NCBI GenBank assembly: GCA_023402355.1
Contig: JAEXCG010000106.1
Coordinates: 1 to 8,456, forward strand
Reading direction: 5' to 3'
Origin: Bacillota bacterium
Lineage (GTDB): Bacteria > Bacillota > Clostridia > Christensenellales > Aristaeellaceae
DNA length: 8,456 nt
The translations under genes and the position numbers were made by a program. The notes under the pieces are model-generated. The model was not told the DNA's origin. It did no database searches and saw nothing but the letters and a program-made list of their open reading frames with translations. Shown here in pieces: positions 1 to 6,173 of the stretch (positions are counted from its first letter, which is position 1; every line of letters starts with the position of its first letter).

Positions 1-633
1 GCGCGGGGAGGGGCGCGCCTGCCCGCCGGGGCGGGCGACGGTGGACCGGGCGACGGTGGGGCGGGCGACGGCTGGCCGGGCGACGGCGGGCGCGTCCGCC
101 GTCAGCAGGCAGACGAGGAGCGAGAGCAGCAGGAAGAGCCCCGCGCCCGCCACCATGCAGCCGTAGCCCAGGGCGCGGATGAGGTTTCCCTGCAGGGGCA
201 TGAGCAGCGCGTAGGCGAACGTGGAGCAGGCGCGCGCCCGGCCGAAGCGGTGGGGCTCCGCGCGGCAGCTTCTCATGACCCAGGTGTCCAGCAGGGCCCC
301 TACGGGCTGCTGGATGAAGCCCACCGCGCCGTAGAGCAAAAGGCCGAGGGGGCCCAGCGGGTGCGCGAAGAAGAGGCAGCACGCGAGAAAGAGCAGCGCG
401 CAGCCGAGGGCGAACAGGGGCCTGTGCGCGCCGGTGCGGTCGCACAGCGCGCCCCAGCAGAACTGGCCGAGGAAGGCGCACAGCGTGTAGGCGGCGGCCA
501 TGAAGCCGACGCGGGAGGCGCTCATGCCCAGATCCAGGACGTAGGAGACGCAGAAGGTGGTGAACGCGCCGTAGGCGCACCAGTAGCCGACCTCCATGAG
601 GTCAAACCGCAGCGGGGAATGCTTTGCCGTCAT
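1..633 (-). CDS. MFS transporter, N-terminal half (cut by window edge)
   Basis: Major facilitator superfamily permease; 211 codons are visible and the frame runs open off the left edge. The ATG at 633 is chosen because GAGAGG lies 5 nt upstream. Six hydrophobic segments can be read, roughly residues 15-35, 40-62, 71-90, 94-118, 127-147 and 155-178. Between segments 2 and 3 lies the MFS motif A form GALCDRTGAHR (61-71). The FGRARACSTFAYAL stretch (about 130-143) resembles the yGklRlwGS signature of the MFS_1-like/LacY/nucleoside-symporter group, so a sugar or nucleoside proton symporter is plausible; the substrate is unknown. After segment 6 the central loop holds a tandem VARP-type repeat (about 183-202). 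It is the last gene of the cluster and is separated from the isomerase gene by a strong terminator, so it may be expressed at a lower level. It could supply a second uptake route or export a by-product; that is inference. Confidence 0.85.
   Translation of the reverse strand, partial: MTAKHSPLRFDLMEVGYWCAYGAFTTFCVSYVLDLGMSASRVGFMAAAYTLCAFLGQFCWGALCDRTGAHRPLFALGCALLFLACCLFFAHPLGPLGLLLYGAVGFIQQPVGALLDTWVMRSCRAEPHRFGRARACSTFAYALLMPLQGNLIRALGYGCMVAGAGLFLLLSLLVCLLTADAPAVARPAVARPTVARSTVARPGGQARPSPR
33..92. repeat. 15-bp tandem repeat, four units, in frame inside the MFS gene
   Basis: Four head-to-tail 15-bp units at 33-47, 48-62, 63-77 and 78-92, each beginning GGGCGACGG on the plus strand, with differences mainly in the last six bases. 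Because 15 is a multiple of 3, each unit adds five residues of the form (T/A)-V-A-R-(P/S) to the loop after the sixth membrane segment. There are no spacers, so it is a minisatellite and not a CRISPR. Confidence 0.9.
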
Positions 634-638
634 AAAAA

Positions 639-644
639 CCTCTC
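639..644 (-). promoter_or_regulatory. Ribosome binding site of the MFS gene
   Basis: GAGAGG on the minus strand with a 5-nt T-only spacer to the ATG at 633. It decides the start of the MFS gene and lies only 11 nt beyond the terminator T-run. Confidence 0.65.
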
Positions 645-655
645 GTCAAACCCTG

Positions 656-691
656 AAAAAATGCCCGCCGTCCGCACACCGGACGGCGGGC
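656..691 (-). terminator. Intrinsic terminator after the isomerase gene
   Basis: A perfect 12-bp, GC-rich stem (arms 663-674 and 680-691, 5-nt loop) is followed on the minus strand by A and six T residues (661-656). It begins 13 nt after the isomerase stop codon. This is the classical Rho-independent layout, in the minus direction only; the plus-strand exit side has no T-run. It should end most transcripts of the binding-protein/permease/enzyme operon. Confidence 0.92.
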
Positions 692-704
692 CGGGCCGCT
701 CGTT

Positions 705-1565
705 TCAGTTCCAGTCGATGCCGCTGAACCTGCGAAAGCAGTTCATGCTCACGCGGATGGACTCCATCTCGTCCAGCAGCGTCTGGTCCTGCTCCAGGAT
801 GATGTACTCGATGCCGCCGGCGGCGTTCGCGGCGTCGATGATCTTCTGGATGTCCATGCAGCCCGTGCCGATCTCCACGATGGCGCGGCGGTCGCCGACC
901 GTGTCGCGGAAGACGTCCTGCGTGATGTACACGTCCCCGCACCGCTCCAGATGGTTGAGCGGCAGGTCGTATTCCTGCGCCAGGTCCTTCTGGTGCAGCA
1001 CGCACACGCGGTCCGCGTGCTCCTCGATGAAGGCGACGGGGTCGCAGCCGCCGCGCAGCGCCCAGTAGGTGTCCAGCTCGATGCCCACACAGGCGGGGTC
1101 GGTGTTTTCCATGATGAGCTCCATCACGCTTTTGTCCCCGAAGCGCTGGAATTCGTGGAAGTGGTTGTGGTAGCAAAATCGCATGCCCGCCTGCGCGACG
1201 CGCCTGCCCACGCGGTTAAAGCCCTCGCAGGCGCGCAGCACCTCGTCGCGGTCCCGAAAGACGCTCATGGGGTTGACGAGGTATTTGGCGCCCAGCGCGC
1301 TGTAATACGCGATGACCGGGTCGATGGTCTGCTCGTTCATGGGGAAGATGTGGCCGCTGACGACCTGCGAGCCGTAGGGCGCGATTTGCGCCTTCAGCGA
1401 TTCGGCGCTCACGCCGAACCCGCAGCCGCAGTCCTGATCCGCGCGGTGATTCGCGGTTTCGATGTACCGATAGCCGGCGCGGGCCACCTCGCCGATCGCG
1501 GCGATGGGGTCCTTCGCCATGGCGTTTTTGACGGAATAGAGCTGAATGCCGACCTTGAGTGCCAT
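705..1565 (-). CDS. Sugar phosphate isomerase/epimerase (xylose-isomerase-like TIM barrel, AP_endonuc_2 family)
   Basis: A 286-residue cytosolic protein of the usual length for this family of metal-dependent TIM barrels, which includes IolE dehydratase and many sugar epimerases. Visible motifs are the first strand GIQLYSVK (6-13), E36 in RYIET, YHNHFHEF (132-139), ELDTYWA (163-169), LHQKD (190-194), EIGTG (231-235) and ILEQD (256-260). The acidic and histidine residues in these strand ends (for example D165, H191 and E258) are likely metal and substrate ligands by family analogy. The ATG at 1565 is preceded by AAGGAGG with a 7-nt spacer. It directly follows the Gfo/Idh/MocA gene, a pairing seen in inositol catabolism and in oxidation-dependent cleavage of glycosides. 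The exact reaction (isomerisation, epimerisation, dehydration or eliminative deglycosylation) cannot be decided from sequence; no true DNA-repair role is expected. Confidence 0.9.
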   Translation of the reverse strand: MALKVGIQLYSVKNAMAKDPIAAIGEVARAGYRYIETANHRADQDCGCGFGVSAESLKAQIAPYGSQVVSGHIFPMNEQTIDPVIAYYSALGAKYLVNPMSVFRDRDEVLRACEGFNRVGRRVAQAGMRFCYHNHFHEFQRFGDKSVMELIMENTDPACVGIELDTYWALRGGCDPVAFIEEHADRVCVLHQKDLAQEYDLPLNHLERCGDVYITQDVFRDTVGDRRAIVEIGTGCMDIQKIIDAANAAGGIEYIILEQDQTLLDEMESIRVSMNCFRRFSGIDWN

Positions 1566-1572
1566 GCTGCTG

Positions 1573-1580
1573 CCTCCTTA
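1573..1580 (-). promoter_or_regulatory. Stop codon fused to ribosome site (TAAGGAGG)
   Basis: The TAA stop of the oxidoreductase gene (1580-1578) forms the first three bases of TAAGGAGG, the Shine-Dalgarno of the isomerase gene, 7 nt before its ATG. Ribosomes ending on the first gene therefore sit on the initiation site of the second, which favours coupled, near-equal synthesis of the two enzymes. Confidence 0.85.
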
Positions 1581-2660
1581 TTCTTCCTCGTCGAAGTAGA
1601 CGGCCTTGCCGGTCGCGCCCGACGTGTAGATCGCCTCCAGAATGCGGGTGACGACGATCGCCTGCTCGGGGCGCACCAGCGGCTCGGTGTCGTTGACGAC
1701 GGCGTCCAGCCAGCTTCGCGCCTCCAGCACGCCGGGGGTGTCCTCGGCACCGCCGAAGTAATCGACGCCGCTCGCCGCCAGATCGGGCGAAGTGACGACC
1801 ATCTTGTCGTCCACGATGTAGTTGAAGCGCAGGCCGTCGTTCATGTCCGCGCCGCCGTCCACGCCGCACAGCGTGCACTTGGCCTGCCGGTCGTCCAGGA
1901 TGTTCAGCGCCCAGGAGCTTTCCAGCACGATGACCGCGCCGTTTTTCATGGTGATGAAGCCCATCGCGGCGTCCTCGACCGTGTACTTGTCCACGTCCCA
2001 GTGGCCCAGGATGTTGCCCTGGTTCTCCTGCTTGTCCAGCTTTTTGAAGGCGCAGCCCATGACGGAGGCGGGGGCGTAGTTGTCCATCTCCCACAGCGTC
2101 AGGTCCAGCGCGTGCGTGCCGATGTCGATCAGCGGGCCGCCGCCCTGCTCGTACTCGTTGAGGAACACGCCCCAGGTGGGCACGCCGCGGCGGCGCAGGG
2201 CGTGCGCCCTGGCGTAGTAGATTTCGCCCAGGGAGGGCATGCGACCCTTGAGGTACCGGCTGTCCGGGCGGAAGCGGTTCTGGTAGCCGATGGTGAGCTT
2301 GCGGCCGGTCTCGCGGGCGGCTTCGAGCATCTTCTTCGCGTCCGCGTAGGTCTTGGCCATGGGCTTTTCGCACATGACGTGCTTGCCCGCGCGCAGCGCG
2401 TCGCAGGTCAGTTCGCAGTGCGAGCGGTTGGGCGTGAGCACGTGCACGACCTCGATCTCCGGGTCGCAAAGCAGCTCGCGGTAGTCGGTGCAGACCTTGG
2501 CGTCCGGCGCGCCGTATTCCGCACGGGCCCACTGGGCGCGCTCCTCGATCAGGTCGCAGAAGGCGACGAGCTGGGCGCGCGGGTCGGCCTTGAGGGAGGG
2601 GAGGTGCTTCTGCTTGGCGATGCCGCCGCAGCCGATGATGCCGATCTTGACGGTTCTCAT
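1578..2660 (-). CDS. Gfo/Idh/MocA family NAD(P)-dependent oxidoreductase
   Basis: A 360-residue cytosolic dehydrogenase of normal family length. The N-terminal Rossmann fold starts with KIGIIGCGGIA (5-15, the GxGxx(G/A) nucleotide loop), with D36 at the end of the second strand region. The catalytic CEKPMAKT motif (97-104; E98, K99, P100) and GGPLIDIGTHALDL (174-187; D179, H183) are the family's active-site signatures, so a catalytically competent sugar or polyol dehydrogenase is expected. The C-terminal alpha/beta domain is complete. An in-frame extension reaches 3164, but it overlaps the permease gene. The ATG at 2660 is chosen because it begins the Rossmann strand and follows an AAAGGAAGAG ribosome site. 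It lies 29 bp after the second permease and 12 bp before the isomerase gene. It probably oxidises a ring carbon of the imported sugar; substrate and NAD versus NADP preference are not determinable here. Confidence 0.93.
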   Translation of the reverse strand: MRTVKIGIIGCGGIAKQKHLPSLKADPRAQLVAFCDLIEERAQWARAEYGAPDAKVCTDYRELLCDPEIEVVHVLTPNRSHCELTCDALRAGKHVMCEKPMAKTYADAKKMLEAARETGRKLTIGYQNRFRPDSRYLKGRMPSLGEIYYARAHALRRRGVPTWGVFLNEYEQGGGPLIDIGTHALDLTLWEMDNYAPASVMGCAFKKLDKQENQGNILGHWDVDKYTVEDAAMGFITMKNGAVIVLESSWALNILDDRQAKCTLCGVDGGADMNDGLRFNYIVDDKMVVTSPDLAASGVDYFGGAEDTPGVLEARSWLDAVVNDTEPLVRPEQAIVVTRILEAIYTSGATGKAVYFDEEE

Positions 2661-2689
2661 GAATGTCTCTTCCTTTCGATGGCTCCGCG

Positions 2690-3583
2690 TCAGCCCTTGA
2701 CGGCGCCGACGGCGATGCCCTTGACGAAGTTGTTCTGCACGAAGGGGTAGATGAGGAGGATGGGCAGCACGCCTATGGCGGCGATGGCCATGCGCACGGA
2801 CATGCTGGGGATGCTGGGCTGCGCGCCCGCCGCGGCCGCCGAGAGCGAGGAGTTGCTGGCGAGGAATTGAATGTCGGACATCATGCGCGTGAGCAGGTTC
2901 TGGATGGAGTAATACTGGGGCTTGGTGATGTAGATCATGCCGTTGTACCAGTCGTTCCAGTAGGCGATGCCCACGAACAGGCCGACGGTGGCGAGGATGG
3001 GGCGCGACATGGGCACGACGATGCTCAGGAAGATGCGCAGCTCGCCCGCCCCGTCGATCTGGGCCGATTCGACGACCGCGGAGGGGATGTTGCCCGCAAA
3101 GTAGGTGCGCATGAGCAGCACGTACCAGGCGCTGACGAGCAGCGTGGGGATGAGCAGCGCCCACAGCGTGTTCTTGATGCCCAGGTAGTTGGTGTAGAGC
3201 AGGTAGGTGGGCACCAGGCCGCCGTTGAAGAGCATGGTGAAGAAGACGAAGAACGTGAACCCCTTGCGGCCCGGCAGGTCCTTTCGGGAGAGCGGGTAGG
3301 CCAGCAGGGACATGATGACGAGGCCGCCCACCGTCCCCAGCACGGTGACGAGCACGGTGACGCCGTAGGCGCGCAGGATCTGGTCGCCCTGCTTGACGAG
3401 GTACGCGTAGGCCTCAAGGCTCCACTGCGCGGGGAGGATGCTGTAGCCGTTCGTCGCCAGGGCGCCCTCCGACGTGAGCGAGGCGACGAAGAGCAGCAGG
3501 AAGGGGAACAGCGCGAAGAGGCTGAGCAGGCCGAGCACGACGTGCGCGACGCACTGGAAGATGCGGTTGTCGCGGGTATTCAT
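2690..3583 (-). CDS. Carbohydrate ABC transporter permease, YtcP/LplC-like
   Basis: A 297-residue inner-membrane permease of the CUT1 class (binding-protein-dependent transport fold), with about six hydrophobic segments. Family landmarks are FNGGLVPTYLL (119-129), the cytoplasmic EAA loop ESAQIDGAGELRIFLSIVVP (172-191, with G178 conserved) and the C-terminal QNNFVKGIAVGAVKG (283-297), typical of YtcP/LplC proteins. The EAA loop is where the ATPase subunit docks. The start at 3583 is supported by AGAAAGGAG 8 nt upstream. It is 19 bp downstream of the partner permease gene and would form a heterodimer with it. No ATPase gene is in the window, so the ATP-binding subunit must be encoded elsewhere, perhaps a shared MsmK/MsmX-like protein as known for such systems in Firmicutes (inference). 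Confidence 0.94.
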   Translation of the reverse strand: MNTRDNRIFQCVAHVVLGLLSLFALFPFLLLFVASLTSEGALATNGYSILPAQWSLEAYAYLVKQGDQILRAYGVTVLVTVLGTVGGLVIMSLLAYPLSRKDLPGRKGFTFFVFFTMLFNGGLVPTYLLYTNYLGIKNTLWALLIPTLLVSAWYVLLMRTYFAGNIPSAVVESAQIDGAGELRIFLSIVVPMSRPILATVGLFVGIAYWNDWYNGMIYITKPQYYSIQNLLTRMMSDIQFLASNSSLSAAAAGAQPSIPSMSVRMAIAAIGVLPILLIYPFVQNNFVKGIAVGAVKG

Positions 3584-3602
3584 GGCGGTTTCTCCTTTCT
3601 GC

Positions 3603-4541
3603 TCAGAACAGCGCGTTCTCGGGGCTGACCCTGCGGACGATCAGGTTGGAGACGAGCACCAGCACGAAGCCGACGAGCGACTGGTACAGGCCCGCCGCGG
3701 ACGACATGCCCACGTCGCCCAGCTTCATCAGGCCGCGGTACACGTAGGTGTCGATGACGTTGGTGGTGGAGTAGAGCGCGCCGGAGTTCATCGGCACGTG
3801 GTAGAAGAGGCCGAAGTCCGCGTAGAAGATCTTGCCGATCATCATCAGCACCATCATGACGATGGTGGGCTTGATGAGCGGCAGGGTGATGGCGCGGATC
3901 TGCTGCCATTTGGTCGCGCCCTCCAGCGCGGCGGCCTCGTAATACTCCTTGTCGATGCCCAGGATCGCGGACAGGTAGAGCACGCACAGGTAGCCGACGT
4001 TCTTCCAGGCGTTCACGAACACGAGGATGGGCGGCCACAGCGAGGGCGTGGAGTACCAGGCGGGGCCTGTCTTTCCCAGCGCGGGCAGCAGCGTCTTGTT
4101 CACGAAGCCCAGGTCGCTGGACAAAAAGGCGTTCACCAGGTAGCTGATGATGATCATGGAGATCAGGTAGGGCAGGAGCACCGCGCTCTGGTAGAACTTC
4201 TTCATGCGGCTGCTGGAAAGGTCGTTTAGCAGGATGGCGACGGCGACGCCCAGAAAGTTGTTCAGCGCGATGAAGACGACGTTGTACAGGAGCGTGTTGC
4301 GCGTGATGAGCCAGGCGTCGGAGGTCGCGAACAGGTATTCAAAGTTCTTGAGGCCGATCCAGTCGCTGCCCAGAATGCCCTTGCGGAAGTTGAGGTCCTT
4401 GAAGGCGATGACGAGCCCTGTCATCGGCAGGTAGTTGTTGAGGATGAGGTACACGATGCCGGGCACCATCATCAGGTAGAGCGGAAGGAACTTCCTCCAC
4501 CTGATGGGCTTTCGGCCGGGGGTGGTTCTGGTGGCGATCAC
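3603..4541 (-). CDS. Carbohydrate ABC transporter permease, LplB-like
   Basis: A 312-residue inner-membrane permease. The basic N-terminus is followed by a first membrane segment whose VPGIVYLILNNYLPM stretch (26-40) is typical of LplB/YteP-type permeases, and the protein has about six membrane segments. The EAA loop reads EAAALEGATKWQQIRAITLP (202-221, conserved G208). The C-terminus RRVSPENALF also fits this group (usually ...R..se..LF). The chosen start is GTG at 4541, with AAAGGAG nine nt upstream; a GTG start may modestly lower translation relative to the solute-binding protein. It is preceded by a strong hairpin without a U-tract (4560-4594) and followed 19 bp later by its partner permease. 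In B. subtilis, homologues serve complex plant-polysaccharide oligomers, but substrate transfer by homology is unsafe. Confidence 0.94.
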   Translation of the reverse strand: MIATRTTPGRKPIRWRKFLPLYLMMVPGIVYLILNNYLPMTGLVIAFKDLNFRKGILGSDWIGLKNFEYLFATSDAWLITRNTLLYNVVFIALNNFLGVAVAILLNDLSSSRMKKFYQSAVLLPYLISMIIISYLVNAFLSSDLGFVNKTLLPALGKTGPAWYSTPSLWPPILVFVNAWKNVGYLCVLYLSAILGIDKEYYEAAALEGATKWQQIRAITLPLIKPTIVMMVLMMIGKIFYADFGLFYHVPMNSGALYSTTNVIDTYVYRGLMKLGDVGMSSAAGLYQSLVGFVLVLVSNLIVRRVSPENALF

Positions 4542-4559
4542 CGCTCTTCGCTCCTTTGA

Positions 4560-4594
4560 CGCACCGGCGGGCGGAGCTGCCGCCCGCCGGTGCG
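4560..4594 (-). other. Intergenic 15-bp hairpin without U-tract (mRNA stabiliser/attenuator candidate)
   Basis: Perfect inverted repeat with arms 4560-4574 and 4580-4594 and a 5-nt loop, starting 12 nt after the stop of the binding-protein gene. On the minus strand it is followed directly by TCAAAGGAG, the permease ribosome site, and not by T residues, so it is unlikely to be an efficient intrinsic terminator. Placed between a binding protein and its permeases, such a stem is known from other importers to protect the upstream mRNA from 3' exonucleases, giving excess binding protein. Confidence 0.75.
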
Positions 4595-4606
4595 CGGTTT
4601 AATCGG

Positions 4607-6079
4607 TTACTTCGTCTTCGCCCATTCGTCGAGCTGGCGCTGCTTCTCCGCGACGACCTTGTCGATGCCCGCGGCCTTCAGCTTGGCGCGGAATTCGGGC
4701 AGGGCCACGTCCGGGTCGAGCACGCCCCACTCCAGGCCGCAGCGGTACTCGTTGAGCACGTTGTTGAGCGCGGCGACCTCGGTCTTGACGGGCGTGGGGT
4801 CCCAGGTGAAGCCGAACGCGGCGGACTTGACGGCGCTCTCGTTGAAGGCCTGCAGGTCCTCGTACAGCGTGGGCGCGTCGCCCTCCCAGATGTGCGTGAT
4901 GTACTGGTTGCCCATGGCCCAGCCCATGTTCAGGTTGTAGCCGGAGGTCTCGGCGGTCACGCCCTCGGGGTAGTTGATCAGGCCGTTTTCCTGCACCACG
5001 TAGTGCTTGCCCTCGATGCCCCAGGACAGCAGGTTGGCGATGCGCGGGTCGGTGTACATGAGGTTCAGGAACTGCATGGCCTTGTCGGGGTGCTCGCAGT
5101 TGGCCGCGATGTACCACTGGCACTGCTGCACCACGGAGGAGTTGGTGTTCACCTCGACCATGGGCACGCTGACGATCTCGCGCTGCACGGTCGCGCTCTG
5201 CTTGAGGTCGAAGCCCGGCTTGATGTTGGAGATGTTCGCAAACAGGCGGCCGGCCGTGAGTTGCGGGTTGGTGTTGTCCGAGGAGGTCATGACCTGCTCG
5301 GTCACGTAGCCGTCGAGATACCAGTTGCGGAAGTAGCGGCAGTAGTCCTCGTACTCCTGGGTGTCGAAGTAGTTGACGACCTCCAGCTTTTCGCCGTAGT
5401 TCATCAGCACGCCCAGGTTGTCGCTCAGGGAGTCGAAGGTGCAGATCGTGTCCAGCAGGTTGTTGCCGCCGTTCGATGCGCTCAGGGGGATCATCGCCGG
5501 TTCGTTTTCCTTGATCGTCTGAAACACCGCGGCCATGTCGTCCAGCGTCTCAAGCTTGGACGCGTCGATGCCGTACTTGTCGCAGATGTCCTTGAGGAGC
5601 ACGAAGCCGCGCGTCACCGCGAGGTCGCGGTTGGTGGTGAGGCCGTACTGGTGGCCGCCGATGCGCCCGGCGTCCAGCCACTCCTGGCCGACCGCGTCCA
5701 CGATGCCCTGGCCGTACTGCGTCAGCAGGTCGTCCAGCTCGATGATCTGGCCCTTGTTGTAGTAGTTGAGCCAGTAGCTGCCCCAGCACATGAAGGTGTC
5801 GAGCTGCTCGTTGCCCGAAAGCATGAGGTTGAGCTGCTCGTGGTAGTTGCCGAAGTTGGCGACCACCGGGTCGACCAGCTTGACGTTGATCTCCTCGATC
5901 AGGATTTCGTTGACCGCGTCCAGCACCTCCTGAAGGTCCGAGGGGACGCCGTTGAGTGAGAAGAAGCCGATGACGAGCTCCGTGGGCTTCTCCTCCGCCA
6001 GCGCGGGGGCGAGCCCCAGGCAGGCCGTCAGCAGGGTCAGGCAGAGCAGGAAACAGATACCTTTTTTGTGGGTTTTCAT
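4607..6079 (-). CDS. Extracellular solute-binding protein, DUF3502/LipO-type (sugar ABC importer)
   Basis: A 490-residue exported binding protein. The N-terminus MKTHKKG is followed by a hydrophobic core and two possible processing sites: lipobox LTAC (17-20, acylated C20) or a signal-peptidase I site after ALA (26-28). The mature part begins EEKPTELVIGFF, the usual first strand of a type-1 carbohydrate-binding protein. The last ~100 residues, including AFGFTWDPTPVK, EWGVLDPDVALPEF and AGIDKV...EKQRQLDEW, match my recollection of the DUF3502 domain of LipO/LplA-like proteins. The frame opens at 6142, but the ATG at 6079 is chosen because the signal peptide starts there and AAAGGAGG lies 11 nt upstream. 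It is the first gene after its own promoter and delivers ligand to the two permeases downstream. The ligand is unknown; an oligosaccharide or glycoside is the best guess. Confidence 0.93.
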   Translation of the reverse strand: MKTHKKGICFLLCLTLLTACLGLAPALAEEKPTELVIGFFSLNGVPSDLQEVLDAVNEILIEEINVKLVDPVVANFGNYHEQLNLMLSGNEQLDTFMCWGSYWLNYYNKGQIIELDDLLTQYGQGIVDAVGQEWLDAGRIGGHQYGLTTNRDLAVTRGFVLLKDICDKYGIDASKLETLDDMAAVFQTIKENEPAMIPLSASNGGNNLLDTICTFDSLSDNLGVLMNYGEKLEVVNYFDTQEYEDYCRYFRNWYLDGYVTEQVMTSSDNTNPQLTAGRLFANISNIKPGFDLKQSATVQREIVSVPMVEVNTNSSVVQQCQWYIAANCEHPDKAMQFLNLMYTDPRIANLLSWGIEGKHYVVQENGLINYPEGVTAETSGYNLNMGWAMGNQYITHIWEGDAPTLYEDLQAFNESAVKSAAFGFTWDPTPVKTEVAALNNVLNEYRCGLEWGVLDPDVALPEFRAKLKAAGIDKVVAEKQRQLDEWAKTK

Positions 6080-6140
6080 AAGAAAAGTGCCCTCCTTTGA
6101 ATGAATTCGATGATTCATTATAACGTGCACAGGAGGGCAC
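6080..6140 (-). promoter_or_regulatory. Inverted repeat sequestering the binding-protein ribosome site, with trailing T-run
   Basis: A perfect 10-bp inverted repeat: GTGCCCTCCT (minus strand 6140-6131) pairs with AGGAGGGCAC (6096-6087), which contains the Shine-Dalgarno. The 34-nt interval holds a nested 6-bp repeat ATGAAT/ATTCAT (6118-6113 and 6106-6101). The outer stem is followed by TTTTCTT (6086-6080) and then the ATG at 6079. A transcript reading through from the regulator gene could fold this into a terminator-like, RBS-hiding structure. A transcript from the local promoter starts downstream of the anti-Shine-Dalgarno arm and leaves the site free. The folding is inferred. Confidence 0.6.
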
Positions 6141-6145
6141 AACCA
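6117..6145 (-). promoter_or_regulatory. Promoter of the binding-protein operon (good -10, poor -35)
   Basis: On the minus strand a perfect TATAAT lies at 6122-6117. At 17 bp spacing the -35 position reads TGGTTG (6145-6140), a poor match to TTGACA. This pattern fits an activator-dependent sigma-70 promoter, the natural target of the AraC-type regulator encoded just upstream. Transcription would start near 6110, giving a leader of about 31 nt. Two ACAAA(G/A)T copies 14 bp apart lie further upstream (within about 6149-6169), but they are too weak to call as operators. Confidence 0.65.
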
Positions 6146-6173
6146 CTTATTTTGTGATGGGAACTTTGTACAT

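Noticed and set aside
33..92. Tandem repeat considered as a CRISPR or an iteron array.
   Set aside because: Units are 15 bp and directly abutted with no spacers, and they code in frame inside a transporter gene.
644..649. TTGACG on the minus strand as a -35 box for the MFS gene.
   Set aside because: No -10-like sequence occurs at suitable spacing, which would fall inside the coding region, leaving no leader for the ribosome site.
646..1750. Alternative-frame minus-strand products over the isomerase gene (for example 646-1176 and 1409-1750).
   Set aside because: They are Arg/Pro/Ala/Ser-rich shadows with no recognisable family, while the overlapping frame encodes a clear enzyme.
951..2750. 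Long plus-strand open frame of 599 codons (also 4556-5959, 6312-7796 and 2663-3628).
   Set aside because: They lie antisense to well-recognised genes, have low-complexity His/Val/Asp/Ala/Gly/Arg-rich products without motifs, and reflect lack of stop codons in GC-rich DNA.
2661..3164. N-terminal extension of the oxidoreductase frame.
   Set aside because: It would overlap almost 500 bp of the second permease; the Rossmann strand and ribosome site both place the start at 2660.
6080..6142. N-terminal extension of the binding protein to an ATG at 6142.
   Set aside because: It would put 21 residues before a normal signal peptide and translate across the promoter -10 box; the start at 6079 has a strong ribosome site.
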